A stretch of DNA of 5,914 nucleotides from an uncultured bacterium (GTDB taxonomy: Bacteria > Bacteroidota > Bacteroidia > CAILMK01). The stretch is from NCBI GenBank assembly GCA_903835275.1, contig CAILMK010000732.1, positions 1 through 5,914 on the forward strand. The letters are read 5' to 3'. The notes below the pieces were generated by a model. That model searched no databases. It was not told where the DNA came from and saw only the letters and a program-made list of their open reading frames with translations. Positions 1 through 5,907 of the stretch are shown here, piece after piece; position 1 is the stretch's first letter, and each line of letters opens with the position of its first letter. The translations under genes and the position numbers were made by a program.

Positions 1-129
1 AGGAGCTGCTTTCTTTGCTGCCGGCTTTGCTGCTGCTTTCTTAGGAGCTGCTTTCTTTGCTGCTGGCTTTGCTACCGCTTTTTTAGCAGGAGCTGCTTTC
101 TTTGCTGCCGGCTTTGCTGCTGCTTTCTT
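1..129. repeat. 42-bp tandem repeat array inside the histone-like gene
   Basis: Three copies of a 42-bp unit lie at 1-42, 43-84 and 88-129. A 3-bp AGC insert (one Ala codon) separates the second and third copies. Copies one and three are identical over all 42 bases; copy two differs at four positions. Each unit encodes 14 residues on the minus strand, KKAAAKPAAKKAAP. A partial degenerate copy continues from 130 towards about 160. The array is cut by the window start, so its full copy number is unknown. The period is a multiple of three, so gain or loss of units keeps the frame. Confidence 0.85.
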
Positions 130-228
130 AGGAGCTGCTTTCTTAGCAGGAGCCGCTTTTTTTTATGCTGCCTTTGGTTTAGCTGCTGCCTTTTTTGGAG
201 CTGCTTTTGAAGTTGCTTTTTTCGCCAT
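1..228 (-). pseudogene. Histone H1-like Ala/Lys/Pro-repeat protein, 5' part, interrupted by an in-frame stop
   Basis: Read on the minus strand from ATG 228-226, the frame starts MAKKATSKAAPKKAAAKPKA and continues as repeated KKAAP, AKPAA and PAKKA blocks to the window edge, where the 3' end is cut off. The composition is almost only Ala, Lys and Pro, like histone H1 tails and bacterial H1-like proteins (the Chlamydia Hc2 and Pseudomonas AlgP types). Such proteins bind DNA nonspecifically through lysine and help compact the nucleoid; that role is inferred here from composition. The frame is broken by TAA (165-163) at codon 22, just before an A8 run (164-157 on the coding strand). The same repeat frame resumes immediately after the stop with no other defect, and no ATG, GTG or TTG restart is visible in the window. 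One base change at the stop would restore a continuous frame, so this may be a sequencing error, a recent nonsense mutation or a real pseudogene. No Shine-Dalgarno is seen; the leader is AT-rich. Frame choice is firm; gene status is uncertain. Confidence 0.72.
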
Positions 229-293
229 ATTAATATTAATTTGTTGAGGCGAATTAAGTACATTTTTTCATAGGTTGTTCACTCTAAGCGATA

Positions 294-321
294 TTTTTTT
301 CGCAAAAAAGCGTTTTTTTTT
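294..321. repeat. Alternating A/T-tract palindrome
   Basis: The order is T7, CGC, A6, GCG, T9. The central A6 can pair with the T run on either side, giving two mutually exclusive short hairpins with 3-nt loops (CGC or GCG). Long A/T tracts also make DNA curved. Whether it works as a bend upstream of a promoter or in RNA cannot be decided from sequence. Confidence 0.5.
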
Positions 322-509
322 CCACAGGGAGCTCAGAGGGAGAAAATTCACTGTTTTTACACTCTTGTTTTCACTAAAAAATGGTGTTTATAATTAATTG
401 GTATTCAAATGATTACCAGCAACATTTTTTGCTTTTCCCTATGGGAAGAAATGATTCATGTTTTTTCATAGGAGAAATAAAAAAATTCCTCTATGGAGCA
501 CCAATACGC

Positions 510-517
510 TAAATTTG
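510..517 (+). promoter_or_regulatory. Possible Bacteroidota -7 promoter box for rlmI
   Basis: TAAATTTG matches the Bacteroidota -7 consensus TAnnTTTG at all six fixed positions, and lies 56 bases upstream of the rlmI ATG. No good -33 TTG stands at the usual spacing; the nearest is TTC at 486-488, with a 21-base gap. The match could be chance in AT-rich DNA. Confidence 0.4.
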
Positions 518-573
518 CAACTGTTTTAAGGTAGTTTTCCACCATTTTATATATCACCACAGAGAAAAAAAGT

Positions 574-1767
574 ATGAATTTTCACCAACTCGTGTTAAAA
601 CCTAAGCGGGAACGCTCGGTAATTCTTCGTCACCCATGGCTGTTTTCAGGTGCAATTTCCATACTTCCCAATGATGCGGAAGACGGAGATATAGTGGAAG
701 TGGTAAGCAATGAAAAGGACATTTTAGGTTACGGATTTTTCTCAAGGCATAGCCAGATAACATGCAGAATGTTTCACTGGGGAACATGCGAGGAGGATAT
801 AAATTCTGTTGCCTACTGGCAAAGGAAAATAGAACGCGCTCTTGCCATCCGTAGTGAATTGATCATTTCAAAAGATACAAATGCGTACCGCCTCCTTCAT
901 GCCGAAGGGGATTTTTTACCTGGTTTGATCGTGGATGTTTATGCCGGTGTTGCAGTAGTGCAGTTACTCATCAAGGGTACTGAAAAGATAAAGGAACTCC
1001 TCAAATCCGCTCTCGAAAACTGTGGATACACTAATATATATATAAAATCAAAATCCTCCTCTGAAACCATTGAGGGAATTCAAACTTCCTCCGGCTGGCT
1101 ATCAGGAGAACATACTTCACCAATAGAAACAATTGAGAATGGGTTGCGCTTTAATGTTGATTTTATAGAAGGGCAGAAAACAGGATTCTTCGTTGACCAG
1201 AGGGATAACCGTGAACTGCTTGGAAAAGTATCAAAGGATAAAAAAGTCCTGAATTGCTTTAGTTATACAGGTGGATTCAGTGTATACGCACTGGCGGGCG
1301 GAGCATCATCCGTGCACTCAGTGGATATATCCGCTTCTGCAGTTGCTGCGTGCAATGAAAATGTTAACCTCAATCAAAACCGCTATGAAACCAACGGGCA
1401 CACATCATTGGTGAACGACTGTTTTGAGTACCTGAAGGAAATGGCGGATAATGATTATGATATAATAGTGCTGGATCCTCCTGCATTCGCAAAACATAAG
1501 AGGGCGGTAGATAATGCCGCCAGGGGTTACAAGCAAATAAACATGCGCGCAATACAAAAAATAAAACCGGGGGGTATGCTTTTTACGTTCTCCTGCTCTC
1601 AGAATATTTCAAAGGAGCTGTTTCAAAAAATTATTTTCGGGGCTGCTGCGGATGCGCGAAGGAATGTGCGCATAGTATACCAGTTGCACCAAAGTGCAGA
1701 CCATCCTATTAATATATTCCATCCGGAAGGAGAATATCTAAAGGGGCTCGTGCTTTGGGTGGAATAG
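574..1767 (+). CDS. rlmI: Class I SAM-dependent 23S rRNA (cytosine-C5) methyltransferase, RlmI family
   Basis: RlmI methylates C5 of a cytosine in 23S rRNA (C1962 in E. coli) using S-adenosylmethionine, and acts in the cytoplasm on the large-subunit rRNA. The 397-residue protein is almost the length of E. coli RlmI. The N-terminal PUA-like RNA-binding domain (about 1-75) carries the family's RHPWLFSGAI signature (19-28). A middle region contains LLHAEGDFLPGLIVDVY (107-123). The C-terminal Rossmann methyltransferase domain has GQKTGFFVDQRDNR (200-213) and the SAM loop VLNCFSYTGGFSVYA (225-239). It also has the acidic VDIS site (250-253), motif IV LDPPAFAK (300-307) and TFSCS (338-342), whose Cys341 is the likely m5C nucleophile. 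The ATG at 574 puts the PUA signature where the family has it; upstream is purine-rich AGAGAAAAAAAG rather than a clear Shine-Dalgarno. It is probably monocistronic: divergent from the histone-like gene and convergent with selD. The family is sure; the exact target base is inferred from family membership. Confidence 0.94.
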   Translation: MNFHQLVLKPKRERSVILRHPWLFSGAISILPNDAEDGDIVEVVSNEKDILGYGFFSRHSQITCRMFHWGTCEEDINSVAYWQRKIERALAIRSELIISKDTNAYRLLHAEGDFLPGLIVDVYAGVAVVQLLIKGTEKIKELLKSALENCGYTNIYIKSKSSSETIEGIQTSSGWLSGEHTSPIETIENGLRFNVDFIEGQKTGFFVDQRDNRELLGKVSKDKKVLNCFSYTGGFSVYALAGGASSVHSVDISASAVAACNENVNLNQNRYETNGHTSLVNDCFEYLKEMADNDYDIIVLDPPAFAKHKRAVDNAARGYKQINMRAIQKIKPGGMLFTFSCSQNISKELFQKIIFGAAADARRNVRIVYQLHQSADHPINIFHPEGEYLKGLVLWVE

Positions 1768-1803
1768 AAGATATATGGACCACGGCCGACAGACCACTGA
1801 AGG

Positions 1804-1830
1804 AATATTCAATATCCAATATTGAATATT
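1804..1830. terminator. Perfect AT-rich inverted repeat between convergent genes, possible bidirectional terminator
   Basis: Arms AATATTCAATAT (1804-1815) and ATATTGAATATT (1819-1830) pair over 12 of 12 bases around a CCA loop. It lies between the stop of rlmI (1767) and the stop of selD (1852). Convergent placement suggests shared transcript ending. However, the stem is nearly all A/T (one G-C pair) and no long T run follows on either strand, so it is not a classical intrinsic terminator. It could instead be a dispersed repeat or a protein-binding palindrome. Confidence 0.5.
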
Positions 1831-1851
1831 GAAATGTAAATCAAAAATAAT

Positions 1852-2895
1852 CTAAATTACATTCAGCAGCGGTTTGCCTTCAGTTTGTTTTATCATCATA
1901 CCGATTGGGTAGAAAAATTCCTCCAGTCCAAACTCTCGGAATATTGATTTTATCTCGTCAAGTCTATTTTCATTTACCGCTACCAAAAGACCTCCGCTTG
2001 TTTGCGGATCGCAGATAATTGCCTTTTGCCTGTCAGAAATTGAAACAATTTTTTCGCCGTAACTTGCAAAGTTGCGGTTGGTACCACCGGGTATACATTT
2101 GTTTTCTATATAGTAGTCTATATCCGGAAATACCGGAAGTTTCGAAAATTCAATATTCGCAGAGAGGCCACTCCCTTCACACATTTCGAGGAGATGTCCT
2201 GCCAGTCCGAAGCCTGTTACATCCGTCATCGAGGTGATAGATTCCATTTTGCCGAGGGCTTCACCTATTTTATTCAGGCGGGTCATGTATTGAGTTGCCA
2301 ACCCACGATGTTCATCCCTAAGCAGGCTCTTTTTTTCGGCTGTTGTAAGAATGCCTATGCCCAAAGGCTTGGTCAGGAATAAAAGATTTCCTTCCTGTGC
2401 AGCGGAATTTGTCTTGATGCATTTTTTATCGGCAAGGCCATTAACAGCAAGGCCGAATATGGGTTCAGGGCTATCTATACTATGCCCTCCGGCAAGTGGT
2501 ATTCCTGCTTCTAAACAAATACTGCGGCTGCCTTCTATAACGCGTTGCGCCACTTCCGGGGCCAGTTTATCCACCGGCCATCCAAGGATCGCAATAGCCA
2601 AAACCGGTGTGCCTCCCATGGCATATACATCGCTTATAGCATTGGCGGATGCAATTCTTCCGAAGTCATACGGATCATCCACAATTGGCATAAAGAAATC
2701 TGTTGTGCTGATGAGTGCCTGACCGTTTCCTATATCCAGGACGGCGGCATCATCGCGGGAATTATTGCCGACCAGCAATTTGTCAAAATCCGGAAATGCC
2801 TCGTTGGAATGTAATATTTTGCTCAGGATCTGCGGGGAAATCTTGCATCCGCAACCTGCGCCGTGGCTGTATTGGGTAAGTTTAATGTTTTCCAT
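1852..2895 (-). CDS. selD: Selenide, water dikinase (selenophosphate synthetase), Cys type
   Basis: SelD makes selenophosphate from selenide, ATP and water, the selenium donor for selenocysteine and for 2-selenouridine in tRNA. From ATG 2895-2893 it has 347 residues, the same as E. coli SelD, and begins MENIKLTQYSHGAGCGCK like that enzyme. Catalytic Cys15 and Lys18 match E. coli Cys17 and Lys20. The Mg-ATP aspartates are present: Asp49/50 (RDDA), Asp66 (TTDFF), Asp89 (NAISDVYAMGG) and Asp225 (TDVTGFG). GGHS (137-140) and CDPQTSGG (295-302) complete the AIRS/PurM-type two-domain fold. An earlier in-frame ATG at 2958 would add 21 basic residues unlike the family and consume the whole spacer to mnmH, so the inner start is preferred. 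The catalytic residue is coded as Cys, not as an in-frame UGA, so synthesis does not need selenocysteine machinery. It is divergent from mnmH, which uses its product. Upstream is AT-rich with no Shine-Dalgarno. Confidence 0.97.
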   Translation of the reverse strand: MENIKLTQYSHGAGCGCKISPQILSKILHSNEAFPDFDKLLVGNNSRDDAAVLDIGNGQALISTTDFFMPIVDDPYDFGRIASANAISDVYAMGGTPVLAIAILGWPVDKLAPEVAQRVIEGSRSICLEAGIPLAGGHSIDSPEPIFGLAVNGLADKKCIKTNSAAQEGNLLFLTKPLGIGILTTAEKKSLLRDEHRGLATQYMTRLNKIGEALGKMESITSMTDVTGFGLAGHLLEMCEGSGLSANIEFSKLPVFPDIDYYIENKCIPGGTNRNFASYGEKIVSISDRQKAIICDPQTSGGLLVAVNENRLDEIKSIFREFGLEEFFYPIGMMIKQTEGKPLLNVI

Positions 2896-2959
2896 TTGTG
2901 CTGTAAAATTAAATCTTATTCTTTTCGATGCCTTCTTTATCTTCGTAAAGAATTTCAAT
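2896..2959. promoter_or_regulatory. Shared 64-bp divergent control region of selD and mnmH
   Basis: Only 64 bases separate the chosen ATG codons of selD and mnmH, so both promoters must overlap each other or the start codons. On the plus strand TTTG (2895-2898) followed 18 bases later by TATTCTTT (2917-2924) is a weak fit to the Bacteroidota promoter. On the minus strand TAATTTTA (2912-2905) resembles the -7 box with one mismatch, without a good -33 element. No clear operator palindrome or Shine-Dalgarno is visible. The region's role follows from layout; individual boxes are tentative. Confidence 0.45.
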
Positions 2960-3997
2960 ATGGCAATACTGCAACTCGAAATACATCAATTCCTTGAAAA
3001 AACTGCGACTTGCAAGGTCTTTGATGTGCGGTCACCGGCGGAGTTTGACAAGGGGCATATTCCGGGCGCCATTAATCTTCCCATATTTTCCAATGAGGAA
3101 AGGGCCATAGTAGGTACTCTCTATAAAAACCAAGGGAAGGAACAGGCTATTCTTAAAGGCCTGGAGTTGGTAGGTCCCAAACTCAAGGGATTTATTCAGC
3201 AGGTAGGAAAAAATACAGAAGGTAGCGAAATATTGATTTACTGCTGGCGTGGTGGAATGCGCAGCAGTTCCATGGCCTGGTTGATGGATATGTACGGATA
3301 CAAGGTATATACATTAAAAAAAGGGTATAAGGCTTTTAGAAACTTCGCGTTGAATGAATTTACTATACCAAGGCATTTCATTATCCTTGGGGGCAAAACA
3401 GGATCGGGCAAAACGGAAATCCTTCACGGGATGAAACAAAAAGGAGCGAATTTAATCGACCTCGAAGGATTAGCGCATCATAAAGGTTCTGCCTTCGGAG
3501 CTATAAATGAGTCCGAACCACCTACCCAGGAGCATTTTGAAAACCTGCTGGCTTGGCAACTTTTTTCCCTGGGAAATGAAAAAATAATCTGGCTGGAAGA
3601 TGAAAGCCAATCCATAGGTAGAAAAATAATACCCAATCCATTATTTGAACAAATGCGAAACAGCAGGCTTTTGTTTTTAGATATTCCACTTAAAAAACGC
3701 GTAGAAAGGCTCGTGGATGAATATGGCAGGTTCCCGAAAGAATTGTTAGCTGAATCTATTTTGAGAATAAAAAAGCGCCTTGGAGACAAGGCCTTCAGGG
3801 AGGCACTTCTAGCCCTTGATGAGGGAAGGCTTGATGAAACGGCATCCATTTTACTTGGCTATTACGATAAAACATACATGTTTGGTATCCATAGGAGAGC
3901 TAAGGAAAAAGTTCTAATGTTCTCACCTGGAGAATATAATATAGAAGCAATTGCAGAAAAATGTATTACTATTGCAGAAAATACCGGCGATGAATAA
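2960..3997 (+). CDS. mnmH: tRNA 2-selenouridine synthase (rhodanese plus P-loop domains)
   Basis: MnmH (SelU, YbbB) replaces the sulfur of 2-thiouridine at wobble position 34 of tRNA-Lys, -Glu and -Gln with selenium. It works through an S-geranylated intermediate and takes selenium from selenophosphate. The 345-residue protein compares with 364 in E. coli. The N-terminal rhodanese domain (about 5-130) shows FDVRSPAEFDKGHIPGAINL (21-40) and the active loop CWRGGMRSSS (95-104), with Cys95 as the catalytic cysteine. The C-terminal P-loop domain has GGKTGSGKT (144-152), DLEGLAHHKGSAFG (167-180) and WLEDES (211-216), all typical of the family. The frame is open upstream to 2765, but that extension runs antisense through selD and lacks family similarity. 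ATG 2960 places the rhodanese motif correctly. No Shine-Dalgarno is seen. Its partner SelD is encoded divergently next to it, which supports the assignment. No terminator with a good stem was found directly after it. Confidence 0.96.
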   Translation: MAILQLEIHQFLEKTATCKVFDVRSPAEFDKGHIPGAINLPIFSNEERAIVGTLYKNQGKEQAILKGLELVGPKLKGFIQQVGKNTEGSEILIYCWRGGMRSSSMAWLMDMYGYKVYTLKKGYKAFRNFALNEFTIPRHFIILGGKTGSGKTEILHGMKQKGANLIDLEGLAHHKGSAFGAINESEPPTQEHFENLLAWQLFSLGNEKIIWLEDESQSIGRKIIPNPLFEQMRNSRLLFLDIPLKKRVERLVDEYGRFPKELLAESILRIKKRLGDKAFREALLALDEGRLDETASILLGYYDKTYMFGIHRRAKEKVLMFSPGEYNIEAIAEKCITIAENTGDE

Positions 3998-4084
3998 AGC
4001 CTTTATTTTTTATAATCAAAATTTTTTTGCAACCCTTTTAAAATTCCCCGTCAAATACTTCGAATATTAAACAATATAACAATC
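3998..4084 (+). other. AT-rich leader between mnmH and the secreted protein gene
   Basis: These 87 bases probably hold the promoter for the downstream gene. A T7 run ending in GC (4022-4030) includes a possible -33 TTTG, but no TAnnTTTG box stands at normal spacing. No stable hairpin marks the end of mnmH; only GGC/GCC (3-bp) pairing around its stop codon precedes a T-rich stretch. Read-through from mnmH therefore cannot be excluded. Confidence 0.35.
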
Positions 4085-5656
4085 ATGATCAGAAAACTAC
4101 TCTTAATTGCTATTGCAATTATCTTTTTCACCAGCTCTTATGCGAGCTCACTTTCATTAAAGTCTGCCGCTCCAAATTCAGCAAAACAAGGCACCAAGGT
4201 AACCGTACACGTGTTCGGATATTCTTTTTACGATGTTTATAGAGCAGAAATTTCAAATGGTAAACACACTATCTCAGGAACAAATATCAGAATCCCTATC
4301 AAGGATTCCGTCTTGTTCGATCTGACTATCTCTTCCACTGCGGATACAGGTTGGTACAATCTTATCGTTTCTGACAGCCTTACCGGTACGGATACATTAA
4401 AGCATGCATTCCGCGTAATAAGCTCAGGTGGCGGCGGTGGCGGTGGCGGCAAATACGGAGCAAAACTTTCCTCCATTAGCCCTTCTTCCGGAAAACAGGG
4501 AGCTACCGTTCATGCAACTATTAAAGGTTCGGGTTCCAATTTCGACAACACAACTACTGCCAATATTGGGGGCTTAATTACCTGCACAGTGGATTCCATT
4601 GTTTCAAAAATTGAAATGAATGTACATTTTACCATTCCTTCAACTTTTAACACAGGAAGCTATAAAGTCAATACTTACGACGCAACCGATGGCGCCATGT
4701 ATATGGATTCATTCGTTGTTGATACAACCATTGCAGCACCACATTATTACCTGAACGGACACATTAAAACCTCCGGCGGAAGTGCACTAAGCAACTCCTG
4801 GGTATATCTGATCACTTATGACAGTACTGATTCCACAGTGACAGCTATTGACAGTATGAAAACTGACAGCAACGGTTATTATAATTTCACGCTGGCAAGG
4901 GCTACTAATGTTTTTATCTATGCAATGCCTAGCAGCTCCTATCCAAAAGAAATCCCAACATACGATGACAGTGCTGACTATGTATTGAATGGAACCCTGG
5001 TTTCCGTTGGCAGTGGTACTACCACAGTAAACTTCAATACACTTTCCGGTACCAATCCGGGCGGTACTGGATTCATCGGTGGCAAGGTTTCTTACTGTGC
5101 GATTTGCAAAAAGGGCGGACCTGTGGAAGGCTTGAAGATACTCCTGACCGACATGAGCGGAAACGTACAGGCAGTTACCTTTACTGATGCAAACGGAGAT
5201 TTCTCTTTCAAGAATATTTCCCTGCAACAATATAAGTTCATGGTGGATATGCCTAAGATCAATAACTCTTCCGCTCCATCTGTAACCCTGACAAGCACCC
5301 TGCCATCACAAAGCAAGCTGAGCCTGATACTATATACAAAGGTTCTGGATCTTGATAATACTTCCATCACTACAGGAATCAATGATGTTCCGAATGTCGC
5401 TACAGGAATTTCCATTTATCCAAATCCTTTCAGTTCCAACCTGAATGTTTCTTATACTTTGAACAATGCTTCTGAAGTATCTGTAAGAATAGTTGACATT
5501 ACCGGTCGTGAAGTTTACAGGACTTCCGAAGGAAAACAAATTGAAGGAACTCATTCCCTTTCCCTGGATCAAATGAATTCCCTGCCTTCAGGCATTTATT
5601 TGATGCAAATAAATATTGGCGGTAATATCATCAACCAGAAGATATCTAAGAATTAG
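4085..5656 (+). CDS. Secreted multidomain beta-sandwich protein with type IX secretion C-terminal sorting domain
   Basis: The product is probably exported by Sec and then by the type IX system to the cell surface or medium; its specific function is unknown. The 523 residues start with a signal peptide: positive MIRK, a hydrophobic core to about 16, and likely cleavage after SSYA at residue 20. Two IPT/TIG-like modules follow (about 23-112 and 127-213). They share the pattern Pro-x-Ser-x-KQG-x-x-Val and are joined by an eight-glycine linker (115-122). Two carboxypeptidase-regulatory-like or prealbumin-like sandwiches come next, about 221-320 (TDSNGYYNF) and 328-420 (TDANGDFSF); the second carries CAIC (338-341). 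The last 80 residues are a Por-type tail with YPNPF (445-449), DITGREVY (471-478) and PSGIYLMQI (501-509). No catalytic domain is recognised, so an adhesive, structural or binding role is the best guess. The ATG is chosen because it gives the signal peptide directly. A strong terminator follows, and the gene seems to end its transcript. Confidence 0.92.
   Translation: MIRKLLLIAIAIIFFTSSYASSLSLKSAAPNSAKQGTKVTVHVFGYSFYDVYRAEISNGKHTISGTNIRIPIKDSVLFDLTISSTADTGWYNLIVSDSLTGTDTLKHAFRVISSGGGGGGGGKYGAKLSSISPSSGKQGATVHATIKGSGSNFDNTTTANIGGLITCTVDSIVSKIEMNVHFTIPSTFNTGSYKVNTYDATDGAMYMDSFVVDTTIAAPHYYLNGHIKTSGGSALSNSWVYLITYDSTDSTVTAIDSMKTDSNGYYNFTLARATNVFIYAMPSSSYPKEIPTYDDSADYVLNGTLVSVGSGTTTVNFNTLSGTNPGGTGFIGGKVSYCAICKKGGPVEGLKILLTDMSGNVQAVTFTDANGDFSFKNISLQQYKFMVDMPKINNSSAPSVTLTSTLPSQSKLSLILYTKVLDLDNTSITTGINDVPNVATGISIYPNPFSSNLNVSYTLNNASEVSVRIVDITGREVYRTSEGKQIEGTHSLSLDQMNSLPSGIYLMQINIGGNIINQKISKN
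4427..4450 (+). repeat. Octaglycine linker coding run (GGN x8)
   Basis: Eight consecutive glycine codons (GGT/GGC mix) encode residues 115-122 of the secreted protein, between its two IPT-like modules. The codons are a GGT/GGC mixture rather than a pure triplet repeat. A flexible hinge is the likely role. Confidence 0.9.
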
Positions 5657-5689
5657 AAATAGTGTAATTTCATTGCCTGTGAAAAGCGG

Positions 5690-5725
5690 AAAGCCGTGTA
5701 GTGATACACGGCTTTTTGTTTTTTT
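5690..5725 (+). terminator. Strong Rho-independent terminator after the T9SS protein gene
   Basis: An 11-bp perfect stem, AAAGCCGTGTA (5690-5700) with TACACGGCTTT (5705-5715), closes on GTGA, a GNRA-type tetraloop. It is followed by a T-rich tract TTGTTTTTTT to 5725. It lies 33 bases after the stop codon at 5656, and the T run gives the orientation of the plus-strand gene. Confidence 0.95.
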
Positions 5726-5781
5726 GGGCCTTACCCACTCGTATTCATTGTCCCTAATACCTCACCCCGCTACCGCGCAGC

Positions 5782-5801
5782 CCTGTCTGCCGACAGGCAG
5801 G
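5782..5801. repeat. Small GC-rich palindrome, possible dispersed repeat
   Basis: CCTGTC (5782-5787) pairs with GACAGG (5792-5797) around TGCC. An overlapping alternative pairs CTGCC (5787-5791) with GGCAG (5796-5800). Interlocking GGCAG/CTGCC and GACAG/CTGTC arms in GC-rich intergenic DNA resemble short dispersed palindromic repeats. Only one copy is in the window, so repeat status is inference. Confidence 0.4.
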
Positions 5802-5892
5802 CTCTCCTTTAAGACTACTGTGTGGACACATCTTTTTAATATTTTGAAACAGTACTTTCCACTGCAAATCTTAATAATGACGGGGTTCAATA

Positions 5893-5907
5893 AGTGCCGT
5901 AGGCACT
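5893..5907. repeat. AGTGCC-GTA-GGCACT palindrome at window edge, possible dispersed repeat
   Basis: Six perfect pairs close a GTA loop seven bases before the window end. I have an impression that similar GTGCC-GTA-GGCAC motifs flanked by AT-rich sequence recur in Bacteroidota intergenic regions, possibly linked to mobile repeats, but this could not be verified here. The element may continue beyond the window. Confidence 0.4.

Larger units (their letters stand above)
229..573. other. Gene-free AT-rich spacer between divergent genes
   Basis: This 345-base stretch separates the minus-strand histone-like gene from plus-strand rlmI and should carry promoters for both. I see no coding frame with plausible composition and no tRNA or rRNA. 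It contains a T7-CGC-A6-GCG-T9 tract (294-321) and a 12-bp direct repeat TTTTTTCATAGG at 263-274 and 461-472. It also has a small hairpin TTCCC-TAT-GGGAA (435-447), and an imperfect inverted repeat with arms 467-476 and 486-495 (8 of 10 pairs). I could not find a clean TAnnTTTG box for the minus-strand gene. Confidence 0.6.

Noticed and set aside
1..129. CRISPR array from the regular repeats
   Set aside because: The 42-bp units abut directly without spacers and encode a continuous 14-residue protein repeat.
72..263. Minus-strand 63-residue frame rich in Lys, Gln and Arg
   Set aside because: It is the frame-shifted reading of the Ala/Lys/Pro repeats; the frame from ATG 228 gives the sensible histone-like composition, and this one just reads GCA as CAG.
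2019..2814. Several overlapping plus-strand frames inside selD
   Set aside because: All are antisense to a fully conserved SelD coding sequence and have no recognisable motif or own leader.
2841..2856. SelD as a selenoprotein with in-frame UGA
   Set aside because: The catalytic position in GAGCGCK is read as a Cys codon (TGC on the minus strand), so no recoding is needed.
2896..2958. Longer SelD start at the ATG at 2958
   Set aside because: It adds 21 basic residues absent from the family and leaves no space from mnmH; the inner start gives the exact family length and N-terminus.
2765..2959. Longer MnmH start at 2765
   Set aside because: The 65 extra residues are antisense to selD and have no rhodanese similarity; family proteins begin close to the rhodanese domain.
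3478..3849. Minus-strand 123-residue frame, Ser/Leu-rich
   Set aside because: Antisense to the P-loop half of MnmH; composition is what the reverse strand of a coding region gives.
4787..5230. Minus-strand 147-residue frame with several cysteines
   Set aside because: Antisense to the secreted protein gene, no family resemblance and no promoter or start context.
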